Source: Psychrobacter frigidicola (GTDB lineage Bacteria; Pseudomonadota; Gammaproteobacteria; Pseudomonadales; Moraxellaceae). From it: a DNA stretch of 64,000 nucleotides. Both the position numbers and the translations under genes were made by a program. Location: positions 124,001 through 188,000 of the forward strand of contig NZ_VORZ01000002.1 of assembly GCF_007997305.1 (NCBI RefSeq). Reading direction: 5' to 3'. The notes under the pieces were generated by a model. It was not told the DNA's origin. It ran no database searches and was given only the letters and a program-made list of their open reading frames with translations. Positions 24,847 through 33,739 of this stretch are shown here, piece after piece; within the stretch, counting starts at the first letter, position 1, and each line of letters begins with the position of its first letter.

Positions 24847-26031
24847 TTAAGTTTCAGACACCAAACACCATAAAGAAGTGATTTCGCTACTTCTCGCAGC
24901 AAATAGCGGGTCAGTCTCGTCTTGGCTGCGACCATGTTTAGGTTGGGTATCGAGACGGTATTTCACCTCTAAACCAGCATCTGCAAACCAGCCCAACAAT
25001 TCATCACGACTACGCAACTGTAAATGTTCCGCTAAATCTGAGAGAATCAACCAAACCTCTCCCTGCGCTGCTAAGTGCTGTTTTGCACCATGCAAAAATC
25101 CACGCAACATGGCACTATTAACATCATAAACGGCGTATTCTAATGGTGAGGTGGGCTTAGCGGGCAACCACGGTGGATTACAAACAATCAGATTAGCCAA
25201 TGGTACATCCGTCGGATATAAATCCGCTTGCTGCAACTGCACAGCAGATAACCCTAAACGCGCAAAGTTTTCACTTGCACAAGCCAACGCCCGTGGATTC
25301 AAATCGGTTGCAATCACTTGTTTAACACCGCGCTGCGCCAAGATAATGGCCAGCAAACCAGTGCCGGTGCCAATATCGAAGGCGATATCATGCACAGTAG
25401 GCAATGGCGCATCGAGCAACAGCTGCACGTATTCATGACGGGTTGGCGCAAAGACGCCATAATGTGGGAAAATCGCTAGGTCTAAACTGTCAATCTGTAC
25501 GCCTTTTGCGCGCCAACCCGCTGCACCTAACGCCCCTTGTAGGTCACGAAACGAGAGTAAGCACGGCTCATCCAACTGGCCAAAAGCAGCTTTACAGGCG
25601 GCGCTCACGTCAGAAGCGCGACGTAACTGGCTGACATAGCCAGCATCAAGCGCTAATAGTAAACGGCTCAATATGCGCGAACGTTGGGCTTGGGCTTGGC
25701 GTTGTTGATGAAATAAATTAGGTATCATCAAAACTTCATCTTTAGATTTAGCAGACTTATTCTTCTTGGCGGCTTTACTAATTTTGCGCTGCTCACTGCT
25801 TTCAATGCGTCGAGTGAGGGCTTGCAGTAATTGCCGCGCATTCTGAAAGTCACCTTGCCACAGCATGGACGTGCCCGCGCAAGCCAAACGATAGGCCTCA
25901 TCGGCGGTGGTTTTGTCATCAACCAAAACAATACGTGCAGGCGGCACTTGCTTGCTCTCAGATAACCACCGCGCCTGACATAAGGTTTCGTTCTCAAACC
26001 ACTGTACATACTGCTTTTCTGTTGCTAACAC
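24847..26031 (-). CDS. Class I SAM methyltransferase with N-terminal extension
   Basis: 394 residues. The C-terminal half is a methyltransferase of the HemK/RsmC type: DIAFDIGTGTGLLAIILAQ (motif I), VIATDLNPRALACASENFARLG (motif II) and NLIVCNPPWLPAK (NPPW motif IV, typical for N-methylation of amides or amino groups of bases). The N-terminal half is divergent with a Lys-rich stretch (about 80-100) and resembles no domain I can name. The start is GTG at 26029-26031 with AAAGGTAGG about 8 bases upstream. The target (nucleic acid or protein) is unknown; a methyltransferase for ribosomal components is possible but not shown. Confidence 0.78.
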   Translation of the reverse strand: MLATEKQYVQWFENETLCQARWLSESKQVPPARIVLVDDKTTADEAYRLACAGTSMLWQGDFQNARQLLQALTRRIESSEQRKISKAAKKNKSAKSKDEVLMIPNLFHQQRQAQAQRSRILSRLLLALDAGYVSQLRRASDVSAACKAAFGQLDEPCLLSFRDLQGALGAAGWRAKGVQIDSLDLAIFPHYGVFAPTRHEYVQLLLDAPLPTVHDIAFDIGTGTGLLAIILAQRGVKQVIATDLNPRALACASENFARLGLSAVQLQQADLYPTDVPLANLIVCNPPWLPAKPTSPLEYAVYDVNSAMLRGFLHGAKQHLAAQGEVWLILSDLAEHLQLRSRDELLGWFADAGLEVKYRLDTQPKHGRSQDETDPLFAARSSEITSLWCLVSET

Positions 26032-26100
26032 GCGACCTACCTTTAATATGAGCTTGTGAATGATATGTTTACCATAACGCCATGATAGCTTGGCGTTAGA

Positions 26101-26361
26101 TTAAGCGCTCTTTTTCTTGACCAAATAACGATAGGTTGGCGCGTCATTTAACGTTTCTTGATGGACGAGGGTGTGTCCTAAATGCCGACAGAAATTAGGA
26201 ATATCGCGAGTAGTAGCGGGGTCAGTGGCCAATATTTCAATAATATCACCGCCATCAGCTTTACGGACGGTTCTATGTAACATCATCACTGGCTCAGGAC
26301 AAATCAGTCCTTGGGTGTCCAAATGATGATTGATAGAGATGTCTAATATAGAAGTTGTCAT
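26101..26361 (-). CDS. tusA: Sulfur carrier protein TusA
   Basis: Small sulfur-relay protein that passes persulfide from IscS toward tRNA thiolation and other acceptors. The 86 residues contain the SirA/TusA signature LDTQGLICPEPVMMLHRTVRK with the active-site Cys (residue 19 or so), then GDIIEILATDPATTRDIPNFCRHLGHTLV, the second half of the fold. The frame is open 21 codons further upstream, but the shorter product starting MTTSILDISINHHLD fits the family length. No strong ribosome binding site precedes it. A small membrane protein gene lies upstream on the same strand, 76 bases away. Confidence 0.9.
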   Translation of the reverse strand: MTTSILDISINHHLDTQGLICPEPVMMLHRTVRKADGGDIIEILATDPATTRDIPNFCRHLGHTLVHQETLNDAPTYRYLVKKKSA

Positions 26362-26437
26362 AGTCGTGGCTTTAAAAAGTAAATGAATAAATGTAAATAG
26401 GGTTGAGCGTGCGATCGATCTCAAGCATGGGTTTTAT

Positions 26438-26938
26438 TTATAGCGACGGACTCTCTAAATCATCAGCTGTTTCGATGATTTCATGGTCATCCACTGCTAA
26501 AAAGTCAAAAAAGCGCTTAAAACTCACTTTAAATAAGAATGCCACGCCCAGCCAACAGGACAGCCCAAGCCAAGCGGTATCGGCAAATAACAAACCGCCA
26601 ATCAATACGATGGCGGAAACCCCAATCGTCATTCTCACCATCGACGCTTGATTGAGACGATAGCGATAAATAATAAACGCATCATAAAGAGTAATGGGAA
26701 TGGTCAGGGCAATCAGTACGTATGGCAGATTAAAAAATAGTCGATATAGCAGCTGGTTGTCATGGAACATCTTGATGCTGGCAATCGTTCCAAAGACCAC
26801 AAAGGCAAAGATGGCGGCATAAATTAGGTACACCGCAATTTGGTTCGCGCGCTGTGCGCCTTTAATGCGGGCAATAGCAAGTGGGGCGAAACCATGTTGT
26901 GAGGCAGGTTGCGAAGATTGGTCTGGGGCAGTGGTCAT
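26438..26938 (-). CDS. Conserved-looking four-segment membrane protein, function unknown
   Basis: I do not recognise the family. 166 residues with a polar N-terminus (1-30), four membrane segments (about 33-53, 65-90, 100-118, 121-140) and an acidic C-terminus (DHEIIETADDLESPSL). Codon use and composition are like the neighbours. It lies between tusA and ruvX on the same strand; the context does not reveal a role. Confidence 0.65.
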   Translation of the reverse strand: MTTAPDQSSQPASQHGFAPLAIARIKGAQRANQIAVYLIYAAIFAFVVFGTIASIKMFHDNQLLYRLFFNLPYVLIALTIPITLYDAFIIYRYRLNQASMVRMTIGVSAIVLIGGLLFADTAWLGLSCWLGVAFLFKVSFKRFFDFLAVDDHEIIETADDLESPSL

Positions 26939-27010
26939 AACAAGCAGCCATCTTTTGGGTAGATATTATTAAGAGAGTTATAAAGGTGCTTATAGTTATC
27001 GGTAGTTATA

Positions 27011-27059
27011 AGTGATAGCTAGTATTTATTAAGTAACTTGTTAAATAATAGCTATCACT
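27011..27059. repeat. 18-bp inverted repeat between ruvX and the membrane protein gene
   Basis: Arms 27011-27028 and 27042-27059 pair at 17 of 18 positions around a 13-base loop; the stem starts AGTGATAGCTA. On the plus strand it is followed by ATTTTTATT. On the minus strand, the direction of both neighbours, no T tract follows, so termination of ruvX is uncertain. Confidence 0.8.
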
Positions 27060-27067
27060 ATTTTTAT

Positions 27068-27655
27068 TCAATCTGGTTTTATAGCATCAATCGCCAGTGC
27101 ACTATTAGGGTCAGCAAAATAAGTCGATAGTAAAATACAGGCGGAGATATCATCAATCGGGTCACGCTCATTTTTAATCCAGCCTTGCTCCCACGCAATC
27201 TCACGTGCGCCCACTGAGCTTAGGCGCTCATCGCAATGCATCACTGTTGCCGGAATATGCTGCTCCATCAGTCGATGTGCCAAACGCCGCGCAAATTTAT
27301 GGGCGCGTTTGGACAACATGGAGCTGCTGCCATCCATATTCAGTGGCAATCCAACCACTACAGTCGTCACGCCCCAGGTTTTAATAATACCAAGCAAATT
27401 ATCCCAATCCGGTTGACCGTTATTCATGGCTAAGATGTCAAACGCGCGCGCGGTTTCGGTGATGGTATTGCCGAGCGCCATGCCCATTTTTTTGACGCCA
27501 TAATCTAGACCTAAGATAAGATGCGCTTTTGGCACTGGCTCAGCGCTATCAACGAGCAGCTTATCACTTTCTGCTATAATTTTCGTTGCGCTACTACTTG
27601 CAAAGTTGCTATCTACAAAGTTACTATCTGAGAAGTTATTATCTGCCATAGTCAT
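27068..27655 (-). CDS. ruvX: Holliday-junction resolvase-like protein RuvX (YqgF)
   Basis: RNase H-fold nuclease of the YqgF family; in E. coli it is implicated in 16S rRNA 5' end processing and proposed as a junction resolvase. The core has the catalytic Asp in LILGLDYGVKKMGMALG, the VVVGLPLNMDGSSS strand, and the Glu/Asp motifs CDERLSSVGA and RDPIDDISACILL. The 195 residues exceed the usual 140-150 because of a 45-residue N-terminal extension whose beginning is a 15-bp tandem repeat (DNNFS, DSNFV, DSNFA). The core could start later, but no better start is visible. It lies downstream of yqgE, the standard pairing. Confidence 0.92.
   Translation of the reverse strand: MTMADNNFSDSNFVDSNFASSSATKIIAESDKLLVDSAEPVPKAHLILGLDYGVKKMGMALGNTITETARAFDILAMNNGQPDWDNLLGIIKTWGVTTVVVGLPLNMDGSSSMLSKRAHKFARRLAHRLMEQHIPATVMHCDERLSSVGAREIAWEQGWIKNERDPIDDISACILLSTYFADPNSALAIDAIKPD
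27600..27644 (-). repeat. 15-bp in-frame tandem repeat in ruvX
   Basis: Three consecutive 15-base units (27600-27614, 27615-27629, 27630-27644), sharing AAGTTNNTATCT on the plus strand, encode DSNFA, DSNFV and DNNFS near the RuvX N-terminus. Confidence 0.85.
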
Positions 27656-27764
27656 AGTAGTGGCTTTATCCTATGTTTATTAAACTGAGGAGCTTTAACT
27701 TATAGTTTTAGCTTGTTAACTATGCCAACAGTTATTTATCGACACTATTTATTGAAGTTAACCA

Positions 27765-28328
27765 TTAGGCATGACCAATATCGCTGCTTAAATAATCGAA
27801 ATTCACCCCAATTTTATCAGCGGCAACTTGCCAGCGTTCTTCAAAAGGGGTGTCAAATAATAAGGTTAAATCAGCAGGGCAAATCAACCAATCGCCATTA
27901 TTAATTTCATGATTAAGCTGCTTTCTGCCCCAGCTGGCATGACCCAAGCACAGCTGATAATGACCGATTCCTTGACCTGCTGCAATACGCTTAAGAATAT
28001 CTTGGCTGGTCGTAATGCAGACGTTTTCTGAGATAGCAAAAGAAGACGCCCATGTCGGCTGACCGGTATGTAGTACAAAGCCTACTTCAGGGTACATAGG
28101 CCCGCCGTCTAATGCCAAATCTTCCATCACTTGTGCATCAGTAACTTCAATGTCCAAATCCTCTAGCAGCTTACCCACACGTGCCTGCCCAAGGGGGCGA
28201 TTGACCATCAAGCCTAAAGCGCCCTGCTTATCATGGCGACAGATGTATATGAGCGCCTGCTCAAACCGTGGGTCTGATAGCTCAGGCGCTGCAATTAAAA
28301 AGTGATGGGTCAAATTAGCTTTAGGCAT
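27765..28328 (-). CDS. yqgE: YqgE/AlgH family protein (UPF0301)
   Basis: Cytosolic protein of the AlgH/YqgE family; AlgH is linked to alginate control in Pseudomonas, but its biochemical function is unknown. The 187 residues show [27 protein letters not shown] at the start, [12 protein letters not shown], the [15 protein letters not shown] strand and [21 protein letters not shown] features ([13 protein letters not shown]). A GTG four codons earlier is possible; the ATG giving [10 protein letters not shown] fits the family better. No strong ribosome binding site is seen for either. It lies upstream of ruvX, as in many gammaproteobacteria, with 109 bases between. Confidence 0.92.
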   Translation of the reverse strand: MPKANLTHHFLIAAPELSDPRFEQALIYICRHDKQGALGLMVNRPLGQARVGKLLEDLDIEVTDAQVMEDLALDGGPMYPEVGFVLHTGQPTWASSFAISENVCITTSQDILKRIAAGQGIGHYQLCLGHASWGRKQLNHEINNGDWLICPADLTLLFDTPFEERWQVAADKIGVNFDYLSSDIGHA

Positions 28329-28425
28329 AGAGGCTGGCACTACATAAAAGAGGGGGACATTACTATATGGCGATACTGGCTAGGAAAGCAACAGACGTCT
28401 GTTACAGTTACGGATTACTAACCAT

Positions 28426-30108
28426 TTAAATTTTTACAGCCGTCAGTAGGCTGCGGGCATGTTCACGCGTGACTTCAGTAATGGTAACGCCACCTGACAT
28501 CCGCGCCAGCTCATCGACTTGCGCGCTATCAGTCAGAATAAGCAACTCGCTTTGGGTTTGTTCATGATGATGTTTTTGCACTAAAATATGCTGATGCGCT
28601 TGAGCAGCGACTTGCGCTTGGTGGGTAATCGCTAATAATTGCTGGGTTTGCCCAAGGGCACGTAATAGCTCGCCAACCACTTGCGCGGTGCCGCCACTGA
28701 TACCGACATCGACTTCATCAAATACTAGCATAGGTTTTGCTGCATTATTATCGCTACTGGTCGCTTGTAGCACTTGCATTACTAAGGCCATGCGCGATAA
28801 CTCACCTCCTGAGGCAATTTTATATAGTGGCTGCATTGGCATGCCAACGTTGGCACTATATAAGAGATCAATATCGTAACACCCTTGCGCATTATAATGC
28901 GCTGAATCCGCTTTTTTGCTAAACACAAATTCGCAGCGGGCATTTGGCAGTGCAAGCGGTTGTAATTGTACTATAAGCTGCTTACATATTGCAGGCGCTG
29001 CTTGCGCGCGTGCTTCATGCAACTGAGTGGCTAGGGTTAGATAATTCTGCCATGCCTCATCAATTTGTGCAGCCAGCGCATCACTGCTTGGTTCATTCTC
29101 TAGCTGCTCTAACTGTTGCTGCCAGTCCTTTGCCTCATTTATTAAATCCCCTGCTGGCAAGCTGTGCTTGCGTGATAAGCGGTGGCCGAGACTTATTAAG
29201 CTATCCAGTTCTTGCAGACGCTCAGGATCAGGCAATTGCTGTTCCGCATAGTCTGCCAGTTGGGCAGTTACTTCAGTAATTTGTTGTTGGGCTAAATGCA
29301 GTTGCTCTGACGCTTGTCCAAAGGTTTGGCTCATCTCCATTTGCTGGTCGCAGAGCTTAATAGCCTGACCAAGCAAAGTCATCACGTCCGGCTCATCAGT
29401 ATCATTATCGAGTAGATGCAAACCTTGACTGGCCTCTGTCATTAACGCTTCAATATTAGACAGCTCTTCATGCTCTGCCTCAATTTCGTGATAGTCAACG
29501 GCGAGTAGCGGGGTAATATCAGCCAACTGACTTTGTAGTAGCTGCATTCTATCTTGGCGTTGCGCTTCGCGATTGGCCAAGTCATCTGCTTGGCGTTTGA
29601 GCTGTTGATACTGCTGATAACTCGTGGCTGTCTGTTGCGCTAAGGGGGTTATCTGTGCCATGGCATCCAACCATTGCACTACGAATTGCGGTTTCAGCAA
29701 CGCTTGCTGCGCATGTTGGCTATGAATATTTACCAGCAACGCTCCTAAGCTTTTGAGCTCCGCTAGGCTAACGGGTAGTCCGTTAAGCCACGCTTTTGAG
29801 CGTCCACTACTACTCAGCTGCCGCCGAATGAGCACTTCCGGTTCTTCTAAAATGCGCTCATGCGCCATGAACCAGTTATTGACTACTGCATTGTCTTTGA
29901 TATCGAATTGGGCATAGATATCCGCATGTGCTGCGCCATGTCTGACCATGGCACTGTCTGCGCGCTCGCCCGCACATAAAGACAATGCATCTAACAGTAA
30001 AGACTTGCCTGCGCCCGTTTCACCGGTGATCACATTAAAGCCATCAGCGACATTGAGCTCGTGTTCAGCGATCAGCGCAAACTGGGATAAGGTTAACGAT
30101 AACAGCAT
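28426..30108 (-). CDS. recN: DNA repair protein RecN
   Basis: SMC-like ATPase acting in double-strand break repair. The 560 residues have the N-terminal ATPase half with Walker A GETGAGKS (29-36), a long coiled coil (about 150-370, Gln/Glu/Leu-rich) and the C-terminal half with the ABC signature ASGGELSRMALVMQ, Walker B PMLVFDEVDVGISGG and an AITHQAQVAAQAHQH switch. Length and order are normal. GAGAGG lies just before the ATG. I looked upstream for a LexA box of the CTGT-N8-ACAG type and found none, so SOS control is not supported by this sequence. Confidence 0.96.
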   Translation of the reverse strand: MLLSLTLSQFALIAEHELNVADGFNVITGETGAGKSLLLDALSLCAGERADSAMVRHGAAHADIYAQFDIKDNAVVNNWFMAHERILEEPEVLIRRQLSSSGRSKAWLNGLPVSLAELKSLGALLVNIHSQHAQQALLKPQFVVQWLDAMAQITPLAQQTATSYQQYQQLKRQADDLANREAQRQDRMQLLQSQLADITPLLAVDYHEIEAEHEELSNIEALMTEASQGLHLLDNDTDEPDVMTLLGQAIKLCDQQMEMSQTFGQASEQLHLAQQQITEVTAQLADYAEQQLPDPERLQELDSLISLGHRLSRKHSLPAGDLINEAKDWQQQLEQLENEPSSDALAAQIDEAWQNYLTLATQLHEARAQAAPAICKQLIVQLQPLALPNARCEFVFSKKADSAHYNAQGCYDIDLLYSANVGMPMQPLYKIASGGELSRMALVMQVLQATSSDNNAAKPMLVFDEVDVGISGGTAQVVGELLRALGQTQQLLAITHQAQVAAQAHQHILVQKHHHEQTQSELLILTDSAQVDELARMSGGVTITEVTREHARSLLTAVKI

Positions 30109-30737
30109 TAAAGCCTCTCATGGCAGACAATTAACCGCAATAAAATCTTATAAATAGCTATGAAAATAGATTCAAAAACAGGTCAGTTAAGTGGGAATTA
30201 CTGGTCAGTATATAAGGTTAAGTGAGGTTAAATACAAATTAAATAACTATTTAAACGTTAATAAACAATGAATAAATAAATTATCAATTATCAGCATAAC
30301 GGTTGCCATAGTCGATAAGCAGTACTGAACACTATAAGCATTATAAAATATAAAATATAACGGTACTTAGTCTTTCATTCTAAGCTATTTCACCTTCTTA
30401 TTTTAGAGTATTTACTTTTGATAAATGAAGTAGATAACTCCTTATTATTGCAGCTGATTAATAGGATTATAGGTCACACGTTTTAAGCTCTAATAGCTAT
30501 TTTCAGATGTGCTGTAACAAACTTTACAGATATAATGTGGTAGCATAATCTCACCTAATGATAACTTGTGACACAGCAACCAGCCATATGACATTATTTA
30601 ATCAGCTCTCAGAGCCTTATCGTAATAGGCTTGATAGTAGGGATGTTAAGTAATAATTAGGTAAAAGTTCAGAGCCACACAACCAATCAATCACTTATTT
30701 TTTAGTTTAGCAATAATTATTTGATAAGGAAGTCACT
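30109..30737. other. Divergent gap between recN and ppnP
   Basis: AT-rich stretch of 629 bases. A TATAAT at 30531-30536 could be the -10 of ppnP, but no good -35 precedes it. Short repeated GGTCAGT/GGTTAAGTG words lie near 30180-30235. I see no gene or RNA. Confidence 0.5.
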
Positions 30738-31073
30738 ATGACAGCCGCACAATTTACCAACGTGACAGTCAATGCCCATGCCACTATATCGTATGATGGG
30801 CGCTGTTCCAGTCATACTATTATGTTCGAGGATGGTCGGCATAAAACTTTAGGCGTTATTTTACCGTGTGACAATAGTGTTGAGTACTATCACTTCAGCA
30901 CCAATACCTCCGAGCGCATTGAGATTATTAGCGGTGAATGTGAAGTCAAAATCAACGGCGATGAGGATTTCAGCTATTACCGCGCCGGCCAATCCTTTGT
31001 CGTCGAAGGCAATAGTAGCTTTAATTTGCGTACTGAAGAGATTATCCAGTATGTTTGCCATTTAGAAGGCTAA
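30738..31073 (+). CDS. ppnP: Pyrimidine/purine nucleoside phosphorylase
   Basis: Small cupin enzyme (YaiE, formerly DUF1255) that phosphorolyses several nucleosides to base and ribose-1-phosphate. The 111 residues match family signatures: FEDGRHKTLGVILP, then ERIEIISGECEVKI, RAGQSFVVEGNSSFNLR and the terminal QYVCHLEG. The length is slightly above the E. coli protein (94) due to the N-terminus. AAGGAAG precedes the ATG. Single gene. Confidence 0.92.
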   Translation: MTAAQFTNVTVNAHATISYDGRCSSHTIMFEDGRHKTLGVILPCDNSVEYYHFSTNTSERIEIISGECEVKINGDEDFSYYRAGQSFVVEGNSSFNLRTEEIIQYVCHLEG

Positions 31074-31286
31074 AGTATAGAAAAACAGTCATCATGAGAG
31101 TAGTGTTAGATAATTAATACCTTTGAAGCTACAGAGTGTTCTCTTAATTATTAGAATATTATAAGTTATAAAACGATAAATAAAATTATGAAGATTTTGC
31201 TTATATCTCTTTAATCAGAGTACTTATAGCAGTCGTTTACCTTCTATCGCATTCAGCGATATCTTTTTTTAATCAGCAGGCACGTT

Positions 31287-32057
31287 ATGGCAAAACCCAG
31301 CTATTTTTATGGTATTCATGCGATTGAGGCGTTACTTGAATATCGTCCTACGGATGCGCTCAGCCTATTTGTGCAGCAAGGCCGCGAAAGTGACAGTCAT
31401 GTACAAGCAATTATGGCGCAAGCACAAGCAAATGGCGTCAGTCTTCAGCCGACCCAAAAAGACAAGCTGACTCAGTTATGTGGCAGTCCGCAGCATCAAG
31501 GTGTGGTCCTGCACGCACGTCCGTTAGCCTTTGCTGATGAGGCCATTTTAGATAAGATTATCACTCGCGATCAGTGCTTATTGCTGGTGTTAGATCAAAT
31601 TACCGATGCCCATAATTTTGGTGCCTGTCTGCGAACCGCTGTCGCTATGGGTGTTGACGCTGTTATTTGTCCCAAACATCATGCCGCCAGTTTAACTCCG
31701 ACAGTCGCCAAGGTGTCAGTAGGGGCTGCTGAGATGATGCCCACTATTAGTGTGACCAATTTGGCGCGCGCATTATCGCATATCAAAAATGCGGGTGTAT
31801 TCGTCTTTGGGACGGCACTAAATGCTGATGCCAAGCCAATACATGCAGCCGACTTGACGGGCAAAACAGCTCTAATCATGGGCTCAGAAGGAGAGGGCAT
31901 GCGCCGTCTAACGACTGAGAGCTGTGATGAGCTGGTATATATTCCAATGTCTGGCAATGAGCATGGTAATTTGCAGAGCCTTAATGTCAGTGTTGCAACC
32001 GGTATGGCGCTGTACGAAGTTAATCGACAGCGTACTTTAGCTGCTGCGCAAGGTTAA
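31287..32057 (+). CDS. rlmB: 23S rRNA (guanosine-2'-O)-methyltransferase RlmB
   Basis: SPOUT methyltransferase that methylates G2251 in the peptidyl-transferase loop of 23S rRNA. The 256 residues contain the substrate-binding N-terminal domain (KPSYFYGIHAIEALLEYRP) and a trefoil-knot domain with LVLDQITDAHNFGACLRTA (motif 1), MGSEGEGMRRL (motif 2) and IPMSGNEHGNLQSLNVSVATGMALYE (motif 3). Its 3' end overlaps the 3' end of coaE on the other strand by 38 bases, so the last dozen codons of both genes share DNA. Confidence 0.94.
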   Translation: MAKPSYFYGIHAIEALLEYRPTDALSLFVQQGRESDSHVQAIMAQAQANGVSLQPTQKDKLTQLCGSPQHQGVVLHARPLAFADEAILDKIITRDQCLLLVLDQITDAHNFGACLRTAVAMGVDAVICPKHHAASLTPTVAKVSVGAAEMMPTISVTNLARALSHIKNAGVFVFGTALNADAKPIHAADLTGKTALIMGSEGEGMRRLTTESCDELVYIPMSGNEHGNLQSLNVSVATGMALYEVNRQRTLAAAQG

Positions 32058-32718
32058 GATAAGTTTGATGGAGGGGCTGCAACTGCAAATGTAGGGTAGC
32101 CACATCGCTTTCATTGACAATCACATCATCAGCATGATGATTGCGTGCCTCGCGGTCTAGCTGATTGGCCATAATAGCTCTAATTTTTGTCGCGCTTTGC
32201 TCATCGCGTAAACTGGCGCGTGCCAGCTGTGTGTCCTCGGCGACATCAATGACTAAAATGCGCTGGCATAAATTGGCCAATCCTGCTTCTGCACCCTCAA
32301 TCAGTAGCGGCGCTGACAGCACGACATACGCTGAAGTACACGTAAGCAACTGCTCTTTTGCCGCCTCACGTATCGCCGGATGGGTGATAGATTCAAGTTC
32401 CATGAGGGCATCAGGATGCGCAAACACATAATTGCGTACAGCCGCGCGATCCATCTCTCCTGCAGGATTAAGCACCCAATCCCCAAATTTTTTCTGTATT
32501 TTATGCAGAGTGGCACTGCCCTTTGCAACGACCTCATGAGCAATCACATCAGCATCGATAATGTCAATGCCTTGCAGTGCAAACCAGTCACTAGCTGAGG
32601 ACTTGCCGCTACCGATGCCCCCAGTCAGACCCACAACTAAAGTTTTACTTTTAGTTTGCTGACGTATTAAGTTGTTAGCGACTGATTGATGAGACGATGA
32701 ATCAAAGTTTATTGACAT
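32020..32718 (-). CDS. coaE: Dephospho-CoA kinase
   Basis: Last enzyme of coenzyme A synthesis, phosphorylating the ribose 3' hydroxyl. The 232 residues hold the P-loop in VVGLTGGIGSGKSSASDWF (about 29-47), the DIIDADVIAHEV CoA-site segment, ITHPAIREA and LVIDVAEDTQLARASLRDEQSATKIRAIMANQL. The N-terminus is about 25 residues longer than in E. coli and Ser/Asn-rich. It follows pilD (99 bases), the common pilBCD-coaE order. The C-terminal 12 codons overlap the convergent rlmB gene. Confidence 0.94.
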   Translation of the reverse strand: MSINFDSSSHQSVANNLIRQQTKSKTLVVGLTGGIGSGKSSASDWFALQGIDIIDADVIAHEVVAKGSATLHKIQKKFGDWVLNPAGEMDRAAVRNYVFAHPDALMELESITHPAIREAAKEQLLTCTSAYVVLSAPLLIEGAEAGLANLCQRILVIDVAEDTQLARASLRDEQSATKIRAIMANQLDREARNHHADDVIVNESDVATLHLQLQPLHQTYLNLAQQLKYAVD

Positions 32719-32817
32719 AAGAGTGGCTTATTTGGCGGATAGAATAAATAACAAAGACAACTAATAAACAGAATAGATTGGTATGGATAGGTGATAAATC
32801 AATAACAAACATCGCCT

Positions 32818-33717
32818 TTAAACGTACATTCCCATATACCAGCTGACAATATCTGAGCCATATAATAAGGCAATAATACCCGCAATAGCAATATATGGAC
32901 CAAACGCAAAGGGCTTACTTTCACCTTGTTTTCTCATCAAGATAATACCAACTATCGAGCCGAGTAGGGAGGAGAGTAAAATAATTAAGGGTAACATCAT
33001 AGGGCCAAGCCATGCCCCTAATACGGCTAATAACTTAAAGTCTCCTTGCCCCATGCCATGTTTTTTAGTAATCAGATAAAATATTTTGACCACTATCCAC
33101 AGCGATAAAAACCCAAGTAATAAGCCCCAAATAGATTGGGTTGGCGTTACAAACCAGCCTTGTGAGTTAACGGCTAAGCCCAATCCTGCCAAAGGAAAAG
33201 TCAGGCGGTCAGGTAACAGCTGAGTATCAAAATCAATGCCAGTTAGGGCAATCAGTGTCCAAACCAGTACCAAGGCAGACAGCCCAGTAGCCGTGACCCC
33301 AAAATGATAAATAACCAGACCTGAGAGCAGCGCAGTGACCAGCTCTACAACAGGGTATCGTATCCCAATAGGCGCCTTGCAGTCTGAGCAGCGCCCGCGC
33401 AAAACTAACCAGCTTACTAAGGGGATGTTTTCAACCCACTTAATTTTATGTGCGCAGTGTGGACAGCGTGAGGCGGGTAGACTCAAACTAATAGGAATGT
33501 CACTAGCAACGACGTTGGTCAATGCCGTTGTATGCTCAGCTGGCATGTCAGATTCATGCGCTAAAAACTGGCTGCATTCTTGCCGCCATGCATAGTGCAT
33601 CATCAGTGGTATGCGGTGAATAACCACATTTAAAAAGCTGCCCACACAAAGCCCTAAAAGGGTAAATACGACGAGCGCCACGCTCATATTGTTTTGTAAT
33701 AATTGGATCAATTGCAT
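32818..33717 (-). CDS. pilD: Type IV prepilin peptidase / N-methyltransferase
   Basis: Inner-membrane aspartic protease that cleaves the prepilin leader and methylates the new N-terminus. The 299 residues have about eight membrane segments. The cytoplasmic zinc loop has two CxxC pairs (Cys85/88 and Cys110/113), the catalytic Asp lies in LTGIDFDTQLLPD (162 or 164) and the second in GMGQGDFKLLAVLGAWLG (Asp226), the GxGD motif. A TTG lies just before the ATG at 33715-33717; the ATG was taken. It follows pilC after 22 bases, in one operon. It may also process type II secretion pseudopilins. Confidence 0.95.
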   Translation of the reverse strand: MQLIQLLQNNMSVALVVFTLLGLCVGSFLNVVIHRIPLMMHYAWRQECSQFLAHESDMPAEHTTALTNVVASDIPISLSLPASRCPHCAHKIKWVENIPLVSWLVLRGRCSDCKAPIGIRYPVVELVTALLSGLVIYHFGVTATGLSALVLVWTLIALTGIDFDTQLLPDRLTFPLAGLGLAVNSQGWFVTPTQSIWGLLLGFLSLWIVVKIFYLITKKHGMGQGDFKLLAVLGAWLGPMMLPLIILLSSLLGSIVGIILMRKQGESKPFAFGPYIAIAGIIALLYGSDIVSWYMGMYV

Positions 33718-33739
33718 CAAGTGACTGTCCTTTGTTTTA

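Noticed and set aside
30109-30250. LexA box upstream of recN
   Set aside because: I looked for CTGT-N8-ACAG on both strands and found no match.
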